Made by a program: the position numbers and the translations under genes | Notes under the pieces: generated by a model | Seen by the model: only the letters and a program-made list of their open reading frames with translations | Databases searched by the model: none | Told to the model about the DNA's origin: nothing | DNA from: Pirellulales bacterium | Lineage (GTDB): Bacteria; Planctomycetota; Planctomycetia; Pirellulales; UBA1268 | NCBI GenBank assembly: GCA_018401745.1 | Contig: JAGYJY010000016.1 | Location: 115,190-179,189 of the forward strand | DNA: 64,000 nucleotides | Direction: 5' to 3' | In this document: one piece after another, positions 30,401 through 38,849 of the stretch | Layout: each line of letters opens with the position of its first letter | Numbering within the stretch: the stretch's first letter is position 1

Positions 30401-30909
30401 TGATGGCCAACCGCGTGCTTTTCAACAACGGCCCAGGCATCACCCTCGGCAAGGCCACCGCCACGGTCGTGGTCGGCAACGAGATCCGGGAAAACACCGG
30501 CGATGGCCTCTGGATGAACGCGGGCCGCGACAATGTGGTCGGCATTCCGGGCACTGGCAACCGCATCACCTCCAACGGCAGCAACGGCATCCGCGTGGCG
30601 GGGGATACGCAGGGCAGCGCGATCGTGGCGAACCAGATCACCGCCTCCGGCGGCAGCGGCCTGCAGCTGACCGCCGCCCAAAATCTCGCCGTCGGCGAGA
30701 CGCCGCTCGACGAACTCTTTGCCCGGCTGGGCGTCTTCTGGGATGGCACCTCCCGCACCACCGCCAACACGATCCTCACGAGCCTCGCCTACGGCCTGCT
30801 GGCCAGCGGCGACTGCACCGGCACAAGTGTGATCCGCAACACAATCCTGGAAAACGCTCCCGGCAACGTCGACCTCACCGCCGCCACCGGCATCACCTAC
30901 GTGCCGTAA
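27469..30909 (+). CDS. Large surface protein with LEPR-XLL motif and parallel beta-helix repeats
   Basis: 1146 residues from ATG 27469; the frame is open further upstream, but that stretch is not protein-like. Near residue 40 is CERLEPRMLLATYTV, the planctomycete LEPR-XLL export motif, followed by the common start VTNLFDAGAGSLRTAIDEAN. The rest is made of repeats of the form GNLIG...AIPNG..GI.I..GSSGN.IGG, which build a right-handed beta-helix. The helix is interrupted at about residues 245-590 by a different block (VQTWTGIRGLDSGDFLITGTSN onward) that could be a propeller-like domain. The C-terminus has no recognised anchor. It is probably cell-surface or secreted; function unknown. Confidence 0.82.
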   Translation: MLRFWPSARRYVRSSASPAAPRGGRQPLRQSARPACERLEPRMLLATYTVTNLFDAGAGSLRTAIDEANAAPGADAIAFDVVGTIQLASPLPEITDTLAIDGSTAPGFTSLPLVTIDFNASSGLVFAAGSDGSSLTSVSLGGAGSGGVTLFSSTNTLEGNAIGVAADGLSATPNAAAGVIIAAGSSGNRIGTSTAGNLIGGNATQGILVYGDDNTIASNLIGLGVDGTTAIPNGSDGIRLVPGSSGNLIGNDDPVSSIDAFGTSSIALPVQTWTGIRGLDSGDFLITGTSNAGGVESGLLYVGPLEGSATGETYAVNFPGGVGTATSVYGPDDLGNGEVLLVGTYLLAGDTIRYGFSFQGNLATMAADLANPDNYTTIWNGSPINVLHSTMGGLAVGNYVTSDDPTEAGRAFLYDFASEAFTELVFPGSVSNTAYGIWDNGDDSYTICGGFSQSPVNNLADGLQPIGMASLVDYNRLTGSFSNWRGFSYAGSANPRTHFQGISSVEKGVYTLAGTGVTAGDALTSGLVSVARNTDGSFGDMTWVAIEPGPDVTGSGSPATASSVYGNAVVGVIIGAAGVTSYQAQVNVGFQLSNTISGNGGNGIAAIGSHNNVVAMNQIGTDITGSAAIPNAANGILLTRGSSGNLLGGVATGGNAPTAGVFVRPPQGNLISGNTANGVAIQGAASSNTLAGNFIGTTASGNAVLGNARDGVAIADANGNSLLGTTFQQSPFVFYNVLSGNGGNGLRITNANTTTVQANFTGIGANNAVAVPNGRSGILANGTSAGIQAGGVIPMGNVTSGNSGHGIEIADQVSGFVSFNNFAGMAAFGGAIPNQLNGIQITATGGDNLIRTCLVAGNLGNGIVIGGDASGVIVEDTAAGTNASINVAIPNLGSGIVITGTAHGNAIGGFNPSVETKVHMSGNGRYGIEIRGYAYDNHIFNTIVGAGFQATELLPNGLGGIFIGQGTSGTVIGGSEPLMANRVLFNNGPGITLGKATATVVVGNEIRENTGDGLWMNAGRDNVVGIPGTGNRITSNGSNGIRVAGDTQGSAIVANQITASGGSGLQLTAAQNLAVGETPLDELFARLGVFWDGTSRTTANTILTSLAYGLLASGDCTGTSVIRNTILENAPGNVDLTAATGITYVP

Positions 30910-30979
30910 GCCGCTTCCACGACGCCGCGGCGACAACGGCATGGCATACTGGGGCATCCTCTGGGGGGGCTCCGACGCC

Positions 30980-31849
30980 ATGAATATCACCCGTGCTGTC
31001 ATCACGGCTGCCGCACGCGACGACCGACACCTGCCGCTGCAGCAGCTGGTTGGCCGAGACCGCCACACAAAAGCGGCTCTCGCGATCATTGTGGAAGAGG
31101 CGGTGGCTGCCGGGGCCCACGAGGTGGCGATCGTGGTACGGCCGGGGGATGAGGCCGACTTTCGCGAGGCGGCCGGATCGGCGGCCTCCAGGCTTGAGCT
31201 GATTCCACAGACGGAGGCCGCAGGCTACGGCAACGCCATCCTGCAGGCTCGGCGGTTTGTCGACGACGAGCCCTTCCTGCACTTCGTGGGCGACCACCTC
31301 TACGTCAGCGATGCGGCCGCGACCGACGAGCATGGCGGATCTGCGGCTACGCCCTGCGCCTGCCAGCTGGTGGCGGTGGCCAAGGCGGAAGCGTGCTGCG
31401 TGTCGGCCGTGCAGGCCACGCGGGAGCACATGCTGCCCTACTTCGGCGCTGTCGGCGGCCAGCTGGTGCCCGGCCGCCGCGGGCTTTACACGATTGAGAA
31501 GGTGCTCGAGAAGCCCACGCCCACGCTCGCTGAGGAGGAGCTGACGGTGCCAGGGCTGCGAGCCAGCCACTATCTCTGCTTCTTCGGCATGCATGTGCTC
31601 ACGCCCACCGTGTTTGACCTGCTGGAAGGCCTCGGCAGCCAGGGCCAGCGACAGCTCTCGCCAGCCCTGGCCGCCCTGGCGCAGCGGGAACGCTACCTCG
31701 CCAGCGAGCTGGCCGGCCGCCGCTACAACCTCGGCCTGACCTACGGCCTGCTCACGGCCCAGCTGGCCCTCGGCCTGGCCGGCCCCGACCGGGCTGAGAT
31801 TCTCGCCCAGCTTGTCGACCTGCTCGCCAAGCAGCCCGCCGGGGAGTAG
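30980..31849 (+). CDS. GalU-like sugar nucleotidyltransferase with a degenerate nucleotide-binding loop
   Basis: 289 residues from ATG 30980. The order and later motifs fit UTP-glucose-1-phosphate uridylyltransferases ([61 protein letters not shown]). The usual glycine-rich G-x-G-T-R loop near the N-terminus is replaced by [15 protein letters not shown]. Activity is thus uncertain; it may be regulatory or have altered specificity. Its stop is 2 bp from the start of the large kinase/transferase fusion, so the two are almost certainly co-translated. Confidence 0.72.
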   Translation: MNITRAVITAAARDDRHLPLQQLVGRDRHTKAALAIIVEEAVAAGAHEVAIVVRPGDEADFREAAGSAASRLELIPQTEAAGYGNAILQARRFVDDEPFLHFVGDHLYVSDAAATDEHGGSAATPCACQLVAVAKAEACCVSAVQATREHMLPYFGAVGGQLVPGRRGLYTIEKVLEKPTPTLAEEELTVPGLRASHYLCFFGMHVLTPTVFDLLEGLGSQGQRQLSPALAALAQRERYLASELAGRRYNLGLTYGLLTAQLALGLAGPDRAEILAQLVDLLAKQPAGE

Positions 31850-31851
31850 CG

Positions 31852-34800
31852 ATGCACGCGGCAACACCGTCTTCAGCCACACCCTCGCAGCTCGTGGCGA
31901 TCATCACCGCCACCGAGCCAGAGCACCGCAACACCAGCATCGAATCGGTCTGCGACCGGCTCACCGCTGCAGAACTGCTCGCCGAGTGCGAGGCTCTCGA
32001 AGCGTTTCGCCACACCAGCACCAACCTCTACGAGCGGGTGCGAAGCCTCTTCTTTCTCTCGGCGATCCACCGCTTCTTTTTGCCGCCCCAGCTCGGCTCG
32101 GCAGCCTCGCTGATTCCCCACGCCGGCTACGAGCATCTGCTCGACCGCCGTTTCGCAGAGGCGATCGAGGTCTTTCTCACCGAGCAGCGGAGCCGCGGCC
32201 CTTCCGATGCGCTTTGCAGCAGCCTGGCGGCCGCCTACCACGACCTTGCTCTGCAGACGCTTGCCGACCAGGTGCGGCGGAGCGTGCGGTCGCTTGCTGG
32301 CAACCGCTGGATGTTTCGCATGGGCCATCCCGCCGACCATCCCCTGCGGATTCGACCCGAGCTGCTCGACCGCGGCAGCGTTGGCAGCGGCAGTGAGCTC
32401 TTTCCGGTGCTGCGGGAAACCACCCCGGTGCGGATGGACCTTTCCCATGCCGGCTGGAGCGACATCTTCTTCCTCGGCATGGACTATCCCGAGGCCGCGC
32501 GGGTGCTCAACATCTCCGTCGACCTGGCGGTGCATGGCCGCGACGCAGAGCCCAAGCCGCCGGTGGAGGCCTTCCTGCGGGTCATCGATGAGCCGGTCTT
32601 GCGGCTGACGAGTGTCGACCTGGCCGCCACGGCCGAGATCCGAGACGTGGCCGAGGTGTTTGACTTTGCCCGCGACTACCTCGGCCTCTTGAAGGCGGCG
32701 GTGATTGCCGGCGGCATCGTGCCCTCGGGCCTCGAGGGCTCCGGGGCCAGCATGGCCGCGGTGCTCGAGCGGCTGGTCGGCCCGGGCCTGGGCCTGGAGA
32801 TTGTCAGCAGCGTCAACAACATTCCCAAGGGCTCACGGCTGGCGGTCTCCACCAACCTGCTGGCCGCCCTGATCGCCGTCTGCATGCGGGCCACCGGGCA
32901 GACCGGCTCCCTGACCGGCACCCTTGAGGAACGCGAGCGGCGGCTCGTCGCAGCCCGCGCCATCCTTGGCGAGTGGCTCGGGGGTAGTGGCGGCGGCTGG
33001 CAAGATTCCGGGGGCGTCTGGCCCGCGGCCAAGCTGATCCGCGGCGCCCAAGCGGAAGCGGGCGATCCTGAGCATGGCATCAGCCGCGGCCGGCTGCTGC
33101 CGACACACGAGCCGGTGCCGCTCGGCGGCAACCTGGAGGCGTCGCTGGTGCTTGTGCATGGGGGCATGGCCCAGAACGTCGGCCCGATTCTCGAGATGGT
33201 GACGGAGAAGTATCTGCTGCGCAGTGGCGAGGCCTGGCATGCCCGCGAAGAGGCCGGCCGCATCCTTGATGAGATCATCGCCGCGGTGGAAACAGGCGAT
33301 GTGCCCCGGATCGCCGCAGCCACCACCCGCAACTTCTTCGGCCCTTTGCAGACGATCATTCCCTGGGCCACCAACCGCTACACCGAGACGGTGATCGAGC
33401 AGGTTCGCACGCGGTTTGGGGAGCGGTTTCTCGGCTTCTGGATGCTCGGAGGGATGAGCGGCGGCGGGATGGGCTTCATTGTCACGCCCGACGCCAAGCC
33501 GGAGGCTCTCGAGGCCCTCGGCGAGATCATGGGCGAAGCCAAGCGGCAGCTGGAGCATGCCCTGCCCTTCGCCATGGAGCCGGTGGTCTACGACTTCGCG
33601 ATCAACCAGCACGGAACCCGCTGCGGCCTGCTGCGAGGCGGCGAGGCCCTGATGCCGCCCGGCTACTACGCCCTCACGGTGCCGACCCTGCTCAAGGCCG
33701 ACCGCCGCGAGCTGCCGCGTTCGCGCCGCAGCGAGCTCGACGCCTTTGCCGCCGCCTGCCGCACGCAGCCGGAGCTTGCCGGCATGGTCGACACCCTCTT
33801 CGATCAGCTCTTTCCCCGCGCCGCGTCGGCCGGCCGCGACCGCAGCCTGCGGGAGCTGCTGGCCGACCTCGGCTTCGATGCGGTGCAGCATGAGCAGATC
33901 CGCAGCGACCTGGTGCACGGCAGAATCGGCCTCGCACAGAATCGACTCGCACCCTCGACCCGCATTGAGGATGTTCGCGACGACGATGTGACCTGGGTGC
34001 GGCCCGGCAGAAGCCGATCAGGAGCCGGCGATCATGCCGCTGCAGGCCGGCGGGCGCTGGCCGCCGGCGAGGTCGCTGTGGTCACCCTGGCCGCCGGCGT
34101 GGGCAGCCGCTGGACGCAGGGAGCCGGCGTCGTCAAAGCCCTCAATCCGTTCTGCAAGCTCGGCGGGCAGCACCGCTCCTTTCTCGAGGTGCACCTGGCC
34201 AAGTCGCGGCGGGCGGCTCAGGCAGCCGGCACGCCGGTGCCCCACGTGGTCACCACCAGCCACCTGACCCACGCTCAGATCGCTGCCGCCTTCGAGCGTG
34301 CTCCGCCCGGCGACCATGTCGAGCTGCATCTCTCACCGGGCCGTGCGATCGGCCTGCGGCTGGTGCCGACGGCCCGCGACCTGCGGTTTGCTTGGGATGA
34401 AGTGGCCCACCAGACGCTCGACGAGCAGAAGCAGAAGGTCCGCGATAGCCTGCATGCAGCGCTGCTGGACTGGGCGATTGCTGCCGGCGAGGGCAGCGAC
34501 TACACCGACAACCTGCCGCAGCAGTGCCTGCATCCGGTGGGCCACTGGTATGAGCTGCCCAACATGCTCCGCAACGGCGTGCTGGCCTCGCTGCTTGCCG
34601 CGCGGCCGCAGCTGAAGTGGCTCTTCCTGCACAACATCGACACCGTCGGCGCCGACCTCGATCCCGCACTCCTGGGCGAGCACATCGCCGGCGGCAGCTG
34701 CCTCTCCTACGAGGTGATCCCCCGCCGCATTGAAGACCGCGGCGGTGGCCTCGCTCGGGTCAACGGCCGGCCCAGGCTTGTGGAAGGCCTCGCCATGCCG

Positions 34801-35202
34801 CGGGAAGAAGACGAGTTTGGCCTGCGGTTCTACAACTCACTTTCCACCTGGATCGACATCGATCAGCTGCTGGCCTTCTTCGGCCTCGCTCGCAGCGACC
34901 TCAGCGACGAGGCCCGCGTGGCCGCCGCGATTCGCGATGCCGCCACCCGGGTGCCGACGTATGTGACGCTCAAAGACGTCAAGAAGCGGTGGGGCCATGG
35001 CCAGGAAGATGTCTTCCCGGTGACGCAGTTTGAGAAGCTCTGGGGCGACATGACGGCCCTCGCCGACGTCTCCAGCCGATTCTTCGTCGTACCCCGCCTT
35101 CGCGGCCAGCAGCTCAAAGACGTCGCCCAGCTCGACGGCTGGCTCCGCGACGGCTCCGCCGCCCACGTCGAATCCCTCTGCACCTGGGGCGATCCCTCAT
35201 AA
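31852..35202 (+). CDS. Bifunctional protein: GHMP-type sugar kinase fused to UDP-sugar pyrophosphorylase-like domain
   Basis: 1116 residues. The N-terminal two thirds carry GHMP-kinase motifs: [18 protein letters not shown] near 290 as the ATP-binding loop, [34 protein letters not shown] near 380 (as in fucokinase-like kinases) and [13 protein letters not shown] near 530. From about residue 740 a nucleotidyltransferase of the eukaryotic UGP/UAP class begins with [21 protein letters not shown], with [12 protein letters not shown] near 928 and a late [15 protein letters not shown]. The order is kinase then pyrophosphorylase, the reverse of bacterial FKP. Phosphorylation of a free sugar followed by nucleotide activation is the natural reading; the sugar is unknown. 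Confidence 0.78.
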   Translation: MHAATPSSATPSQLVAIITATEPEHRNTSIESVCDRLTAAELLAECEALEAFRHTSTNLYERVRSLFFLSAIHRFFLPPQLGSAASLIPHAGYEHLLDRRFAEAIEVFLTEQRSRGPSDALCSSLAAAYHDLALQTLADQVRRSVRSLAGNRWMFRMGHPADHPLRIRPELLDRGSVGSGSELFPVLRETTPVRMDLSHAGWSDIFFLGMDYPEAARVLNISVDLAVHGRDAEPKPPVEAFLRVIDEPVLRLTSVDLAATAEIRDVAEVFDFARDYLGLLKAAVIAGGIVPSGLEGSGASMAAVLERLVGPGLGLEIVSSVNNIPKGSRLAVSTNLLAALIAVCMRATGQTGSLTGTLEERERRLVAARAILGEWLGGSGGGWQDSGGVWPAAKLIRGAQAEAGDPEHGISRGRLLPTHEPVPLGGNLEASLVLVHGGMAQNVGPILEMVTEKYLLRSGEAWHAREEAGRILDEIIAAVETGDVPRIAAATTRNFFGPLQTIIPWATNRYTETVIEQVRTRFGERFLGFWMLGGMSGGGMGFIVTPDAKPEALEALGEIMGEAKRQLEHALPFAMEPVVYDFAINQHGTRCGLLRGGEALMPPGYYALTVPTLLKADRRELPRSRRSELDAFAAACRTQPELAGMVDTLFDQLFPRAASAGRDRSLRELLADLGFDAVQHEQIRSDLVHGRIGLAQNRLAPSTRIEDVRDDDVTWVRPGRSRSGAGDHAAAGRRALAAGEVAVVTLAAGVGSRWTQGAGVVKALNPFCKLGGQHRSFLEVHLAKSRRAAQAAGTPVPHVVTTSHLTHAQIAAAFERAPPGDHVELHLSPGRAIGLRLVPTARDLRFAWDEVAHQTLDEQKQKVRDSLHAALLDWAIAAGEGSDYTDNLPQQCLHPVGHWYELPNMLRNGVLASLLAARPQLKWLFLHNIDTVGADLDPALLGEHIAGGSCLSYEVIPRRIEDRGGGLARVNGRPRLVEGLAMPREEDEFGLRFYNSLSTWIDIDQLLAFFGLARSDLSDEARVAAAIRDAATRVPTYVTLKDVKKRWGHGQEDVFPVTQFEKLWGDMTALADVSSRFFVVPRLRGQQLKDVAQLDGWLRDGSAAHVESLCTWGDPS

Positions 35203-35249
35203 CCAGTCCCGCTTGCCAGCCAACCACCGCGCCGCCCCCCGGCCGCAGA

Positions 35250-35391
35250 CCGACGCGCAGCGTCGGACTCGCTTCACGCCTGCGAAGCCATCCTGGCCTT
35301 CGCAGGCTAAGGCGACTCAGTCAGAAAGCCAAGGTTTCTGACCGGCCGCAGGCCGCCGCTCCTGCGGCGGCAGACCGACGCGCAGCGTCGG
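35250..35391 (+). repeat. Cluster of short hairpin modules
   Basis: CCGACGCGCAGCGTCGG occurs twice (about 35250-35266 and 35374-35390). A block with GCCTGCGAAGCC and GGCTTCGCAGGC-like arms is at 35268-35315, TCAGAAAGCC/GGTTTCTGA at 35320-35340 and GCCGCCGCTCCTGCGGCGGC at 35352-35371. The 35268-35315 block recurs at 43227-43274. Together with the 211-bp repeat they fill 35203-35602, where no gene is supported. Confidence 0.7.
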
Positions 35392-35600
35392 ACAGGCCGT
35401 CCTTAAACCCTTAAGCGAGGGGTGAGCCCGGGCCGAATGAGCCGGCCTTGCAGTCGAGCGCAGCCCGGAGGGCGAAAGCGAGAATGCACGAGTGAGCGAA
35501 GCCAGGATGGCGAAGCGAACGCTCGGCGAATCGGCTTGGGCTCACCCCGAGCGACCCCGAACGCTCGGCGAATCGGCCTGGGCTCACCCCGAGCGGCCCC
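35390..35600 (+). repeat. 211-bp intergenic repeat, copy 2
   Basis: It has the same length and orientation as copy 1, including the 5' arm and two tandem 42-bp units. It lies between convergent genes and ends 2 bp before the stop codon of the minus-strand metalloprotease gene, so it would be transcribed in antisense as that gene's 3' region. The leading hairpin here is CCGACGC-GCA-GCGTCGG, with an A-T pair where copy 3 has C-G. Confidence 0.85.
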
Positions 35601-35602
35601 AC

Positions 35603-36343
35603 TCACCTCACGCCCCACAGCCGCGCGAGCATCGCACAGCCGTGCGGATCGATCCGCTCAAGTTCTTCCCGCACGAAGGGAAAGAAATCGTTGGTGGAGA
35701 AAAAGGCCTCGCTCGTCTCCGCGAAATACTCTGCTGGGTTTGTCAGCGCATAGGCTCGGTCGATCTGCGTGTTGCCGCGGGCGTCTCGCCGTTCCACCTG
35801 GTCATACCGCCCTGAGGCCTGGGCCCGCTCGTAGGCCTCGCGGATGGTGGCGTTGGCATGGCCATCCGGGAGCACGCGATCATGGTAGGCATGGGCGAGC
35901 TCGTGCAGAACGAGCGCCGGCATGCGACGGCACTCATCCTCAAAGATGTCGACGTTGGTGAACTCCACTCCCTTGGCCATCACCGGATCCCGTCCGTTTC
36001 GCCGCAGCCATCCGGCATCGGGATGGTATTCCGCTCGCGGCCCGAAGCCGGGATAGTGAGGCGAGACATAGAGCGGAACCTTCCGCAGCTCGACCACAGC
36101 AGCGGCGGGCACCACCGCTGTCAGCTCCTCAAGCTGACCGGTGAGCAGCTGGAGAGCCACGTCGGTCGCCTGGCGGTTCTCGCCAAGCAGCCGCTGGTCG
36201 ACATGCACCTGCCAGCCGTGAAGCTCGCGCGTCTCGCGGGCTGGCGGCGGCCGCGACTCAGGCTCAGCTGCCAGCCCGAAGCCGGCCACTGTGGCCACGA
36301 GCACTACGGCGAAACCCAACCCAACTCTTGCACTGCGTTCCAT
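35603..36343 (-). CDS. Secreted HEXXH zinc metallopeptidase-like protein
   Basis: 246 residues from ATG 36343, with AGGGAG upstream; an in-frame ATG at 36364 would add seven residues. The N-terminus is a signal peptide (GLGFAVVLVATVAGFGLAAEP). The zinc site is LVLHELAHAYHD near residue 145, and a downstream Glu-containing helix NPAEYFAETSEAFFSTNDFFPF is probably the third ligand region. I cannot name the peptidase family with certainty; the arrangement resembles M4/M90-like or lethal-factor-like domains. It is likely exported. A 211-bp repeat abuts its stop codon. Confidence 0.72.
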   Translation of the reverse strand: MERSARVGLGFAVVLVATVAGFGLAAEPESRPPPARETRELHGWQVHVDQRLLGENRQATDVALQLLTGQLEELTAVVPAAAVVELRKVPLYVSPHYPGFGPRAEYHPDAGWLRRNGRDPVMAKGVEFTNVDIFEDECRRMPALVLHELAHAYHDRVLPDGHANATIREAYERAQASGRYDQVERRDARGNTQIDRAYALTNPAEYFAETSEAFFSTNDFFPFVREELERIDPHGCAMLARLWGVR

Positions 36344-36489
36344 CGAGATCTCCCTGCACAGCATGCCATTGTGCGACTTTCACCGGTCTTTTGTTTCACT
36401 CAGCAACTTTTTCACGTGCTGAGGCGTTGAACGAGAAGCCGAGCCCTCGGCATCATCCTGGACTCCACACCGACGATCACACGAAGCCA

Positions 36490-36858
36490 ATGTTCACCCG
36501 AATCACGCTCCTGAGCGGCACCCTCGCGATCTGCATCGTGGCCTCACTGATGGCCGCGCTGGCCGAACAGACCCTCGCCCAGCCAATCCGCCATCGAGCG
36601 GATGCCCACACGTCGCCGCTGCATGACGTTGTCAACATGATGATCAAGAAGGAGGATCCCGTCACCCACATCCGGCGACTCTCCGCCGGAGCCCTGCCCG
36701 AGTTTGACCTCAACAGGGACGGCCGCATCAGCGACATGGAGCGGGTCCGCGCGACGGCACTGCTTCGAGAGCAGCGGAAAGCCTTCTCATGGTACGGCGA
36801 GTTTTTGAACGGTCTCAACGACCTTCCCGGCGTGCTGTTCGACGCACTGCTGCGGTGA
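36490..36858 (+). CDS. Small secreted protein with an EF-hand-like loop
   Basis: 122 residues from ATG 36490. The N-terminal signal peptide is LLSGTLAICIVASLMAALAEQTLAQ. The mature part has one clear EF-hand loop, FDLNRDGRISDMERVRA, suggesting calcium binding. The rest is unrecognised. The ribosome-binding site is weak, so the start is chosen from the signal peptide. It lies between two minus-strand protease genes and shares no operon with them. Confidence 0.6.
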   Translation: MFTRITLLSGTLAICIVASLMAALAEQTLAQPIRHRADAHTSPLHDVVNMMIKKEDPVTHIRRLSAGALPEFDLNRDGRISDMERVRATALLREQRKAFSWYGEFLNGLNDLPGVLFDALLR

Positions 36859-36931
36859 GCGGCTGCCGACGGCCCAGAAGAGAGCCCCGAAGAGTCCGCT
36901 GAGGAGGCCGACTGACCAGCAGCAGCAGCCA

Positions 36932-38743
36932 TCACGGGGCCGACGACGTCATCGCCCGCCGGACGATCTCTGGCAAGAGCTTGACTGGCACCGAGCCTGC
37001 CGAGAGCACAGCCTCGTGGTAGCGGCCAAGGCTGAAGGCATCGCCGAGCTCTCGCTGTATCTCATTGCGAAGCCGCATCATCGCTGTGCGGCCGGCAAAG
37101 TAGGTTGAGAGCTGCACCGAGCTCTGCTTGGCCCGCACGATCTTCAGCCGCGCTTCGCCCTCGGTCTGATAGGCATCCCGGACGAGAAACGTGAGTGCCT
37201 CGTCGTCGGTCCACTCCGAGCAGTGCATGCGGTGGTCGAGGATCGCATTGGCCACCGCCCGCAGATAAAACTTCAGCTGGTTGAGCCGCAGGGCAAGGTC
37301 TCCCTCGCCGTAGCCCTGGTCGAGCATCATCCGCTCGGTGTAGACCGCCCAGCCCTCGATGTAGGTGCCACTGCCAATCACCTTTCGCACCAGCGACGGC
37401 ACGCGGTTGGCATACTCCAGCTGCACATAGTGGCCAGGGTAGGCCTCGTGGATCGTGAGGATCTGCAGCATGTGCTGGTTGTATTCCTCGAGGAAACTCC
37501 GCACCTTCTCCTCGCCCCAGGTCGCCGGCGGCGGTGAGATGGCGTAGTAGCTCGCCCCAGCGGGGTCGAGCGGAAGCGCCGAATCGAGATAGGCCAGCGA
37601 GTTGCCGCGACGAAAGGCAGGCATCTCAATGATCTGGCAACGGTCGGGCTCGGGAAGGGCGAGCAGGTCGTTCTCCCGAATGAAGCTGCAGATCGCCGCC
37701 ACCGTCTCACGGGCATCCCGCACCAGCGTCTCAGGCTCACCATGATCGCGGCCCACGGCGGCCGTCACCTCAGTGATCAGCTGCTTGCGTCCGGCGGCAT
37801 CGTCGGGCGGAATCGACCGCCCTGGAAATCGTTCGGCCCAGAGCTGCCGGGCGATCACCGCCATCTCCATCTGCACCCGTTCAAACTCGGCCTCGGCCTC
37901 GGCCAGCAGCGCTTCGGCGGTGAGGCCCATATCGACAACGAGCTCAAACTTCTTGGCAAACAGCTCACGGCCGAGTCGCCACTCGCCTCTCGCCCGAGGC
38001 TGCAGCTCGTCTTCGAGAAACTGCTGGTAGCCTTCCAGCAGCCCGACCGCCTCGGCGGCAGCAGCCTTCAGCTCGGCCTGCTGCTCGGTCTGGCCGACGA
38101 GGGTGAAGAGATCTTCTTTGTAGAAGCTGATCGCGCCGCGGTTCTGGCCGATCGCCGTGGCGAGCACCGATGCCGGCGGCGTGGTGAGCGTGGCCTTGGC
38201 CGCTGCCACGATCCGCGGCAGCTGCCTGATGCGGTCAATCGCATTGGCCACGTTCGTCTCCTTCGGCAGCGTCGACTGGGCCACCAGGGAGTAAACGCTG
38301 TCGCTGAGATACCCGCCGTAGACACGTGGATCGTCTTCAAACGGATGGAAGTTTTCCGTCAGCCAGATCGATCGCACGAGGTCATCGCGAAAGATTCTGT
38401 AGTCGAGAGCGTCATCGGCAGAGAGCTTTCCGGCTGCCGCCGCCGTGCCAAACCGCTGCTCAAGTGTGGCCAGCGTGTCGCGATCGTGGGCCAGCCAGCG
38501 AGCCCGTGCGGCAGCGGAAATATCGTCGAGCTGATCGTCGAAGCGATGGTCGCCAAGAAACGTGGCCGACAGCGGCCGCATCGCAAACGATACCTCGAGA
38601 AAGTCGCGGTAGAAGGCCTGCAGCTCGCTCTCCGCTCCCGTTCCCTCGTCGGCACTCACAGGCGTTGTCATCACGGCTCCCAGCAGCACAAAACTCACCA
38701 GGCCGCTTGCGGCCACTCTGACTGTCGTTGCCCAGGCCTGCAT
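36932..38743 (-). CDS. Secreted DUF885 family protein (predicted metallocarboxypeptidase-like)
   Basis: 603 residues from ATG 38743, with GAGGAG 7 nt upstream; the frame is open above this but lacks protein character. A signal peptide (ASGLVSFVLLGAVMTTPVSA) is followed by the all-helical DUF885 domain. The zinc motif is HEAYPGHYVQLEY near residue 430, then GWAVYTERMMLDQGY and the C-terminal YFAGRTAMMRLR segment. Members are annotated as DUF885 proteins and are thought to be M32-like peptidases. It is divergent from the cytochrome gene, with 106 bp between starts. Cleavage specificity is unknown. Confidence 0.85.
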   Translation of the reverse strand: MQAWATTVRVAASGLVSFVLLGAVMTTPVSADEGTGAESELQAFYRDFLEVSFAMRPLSATFLGDHRFDDQLDDISAAARARWLAHDRDTLATLEQRFGTAAAAGKLSADDALDYRIFRDDLVRSIWLTENFHPFEDDPRVYGGYLSDSVYSLVAQSTLPKETNVANAIDRIRQLPRIVAAAKATLTTPPASVLATAIGQNRGAISFYKEDLFTLVGQTEQQAELKAAAAEAVGLLEGYQQFLEDELQPRARGEWRLGRELFAKKFELVVDMGLTAEALLAEAEAEFERVQMEMAVIARQLWAERFPGRSIPPDDAAGRKQLITEVTAAVGRDHGEPETLVRDARETVAAICSFIRENDLLALPEPDRCQIIEMPAFRRGNSLAYLDSALPLDPAGASYYAISPPPATWGEEKVRSFLEEYNQHMLQILTIHEAYPGHYVQLEYANRVPSLVRKVIGSGTYIEGWAVYTERMMLDQGYGEGDLALRLNQLKFYLRAVANAILDHRMHCSEWTDDEALTFLVRDAYQTEGEARLKIVRAKQSSVQLSTYFAGRTAMMRLRNEIQRELGDAFSLGRYHEAVLSAGSVPVKLLPEIVRRAMTSSAP

Positions 38744-38849
38744 GCATCGCTCCTCAGTGAGAGTGAGACGGTCGTGGTGGAGATCGTCGTGGCTTGATGA
38801 TGGCCTCTGAGGATACACTCCTGGCCATTCGCCACAGCAGGGAGCCCTC

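Noticed and set aside
36398..36420. On the minus strand GTGAAACAA followed by AAGACC resembles GTGAAACAAGACC of the candidate small RNA.
   Set aside because: Only a dozen or so bases match, with no Shine-Dalgarno and no surrounding stems. It is probably chance.
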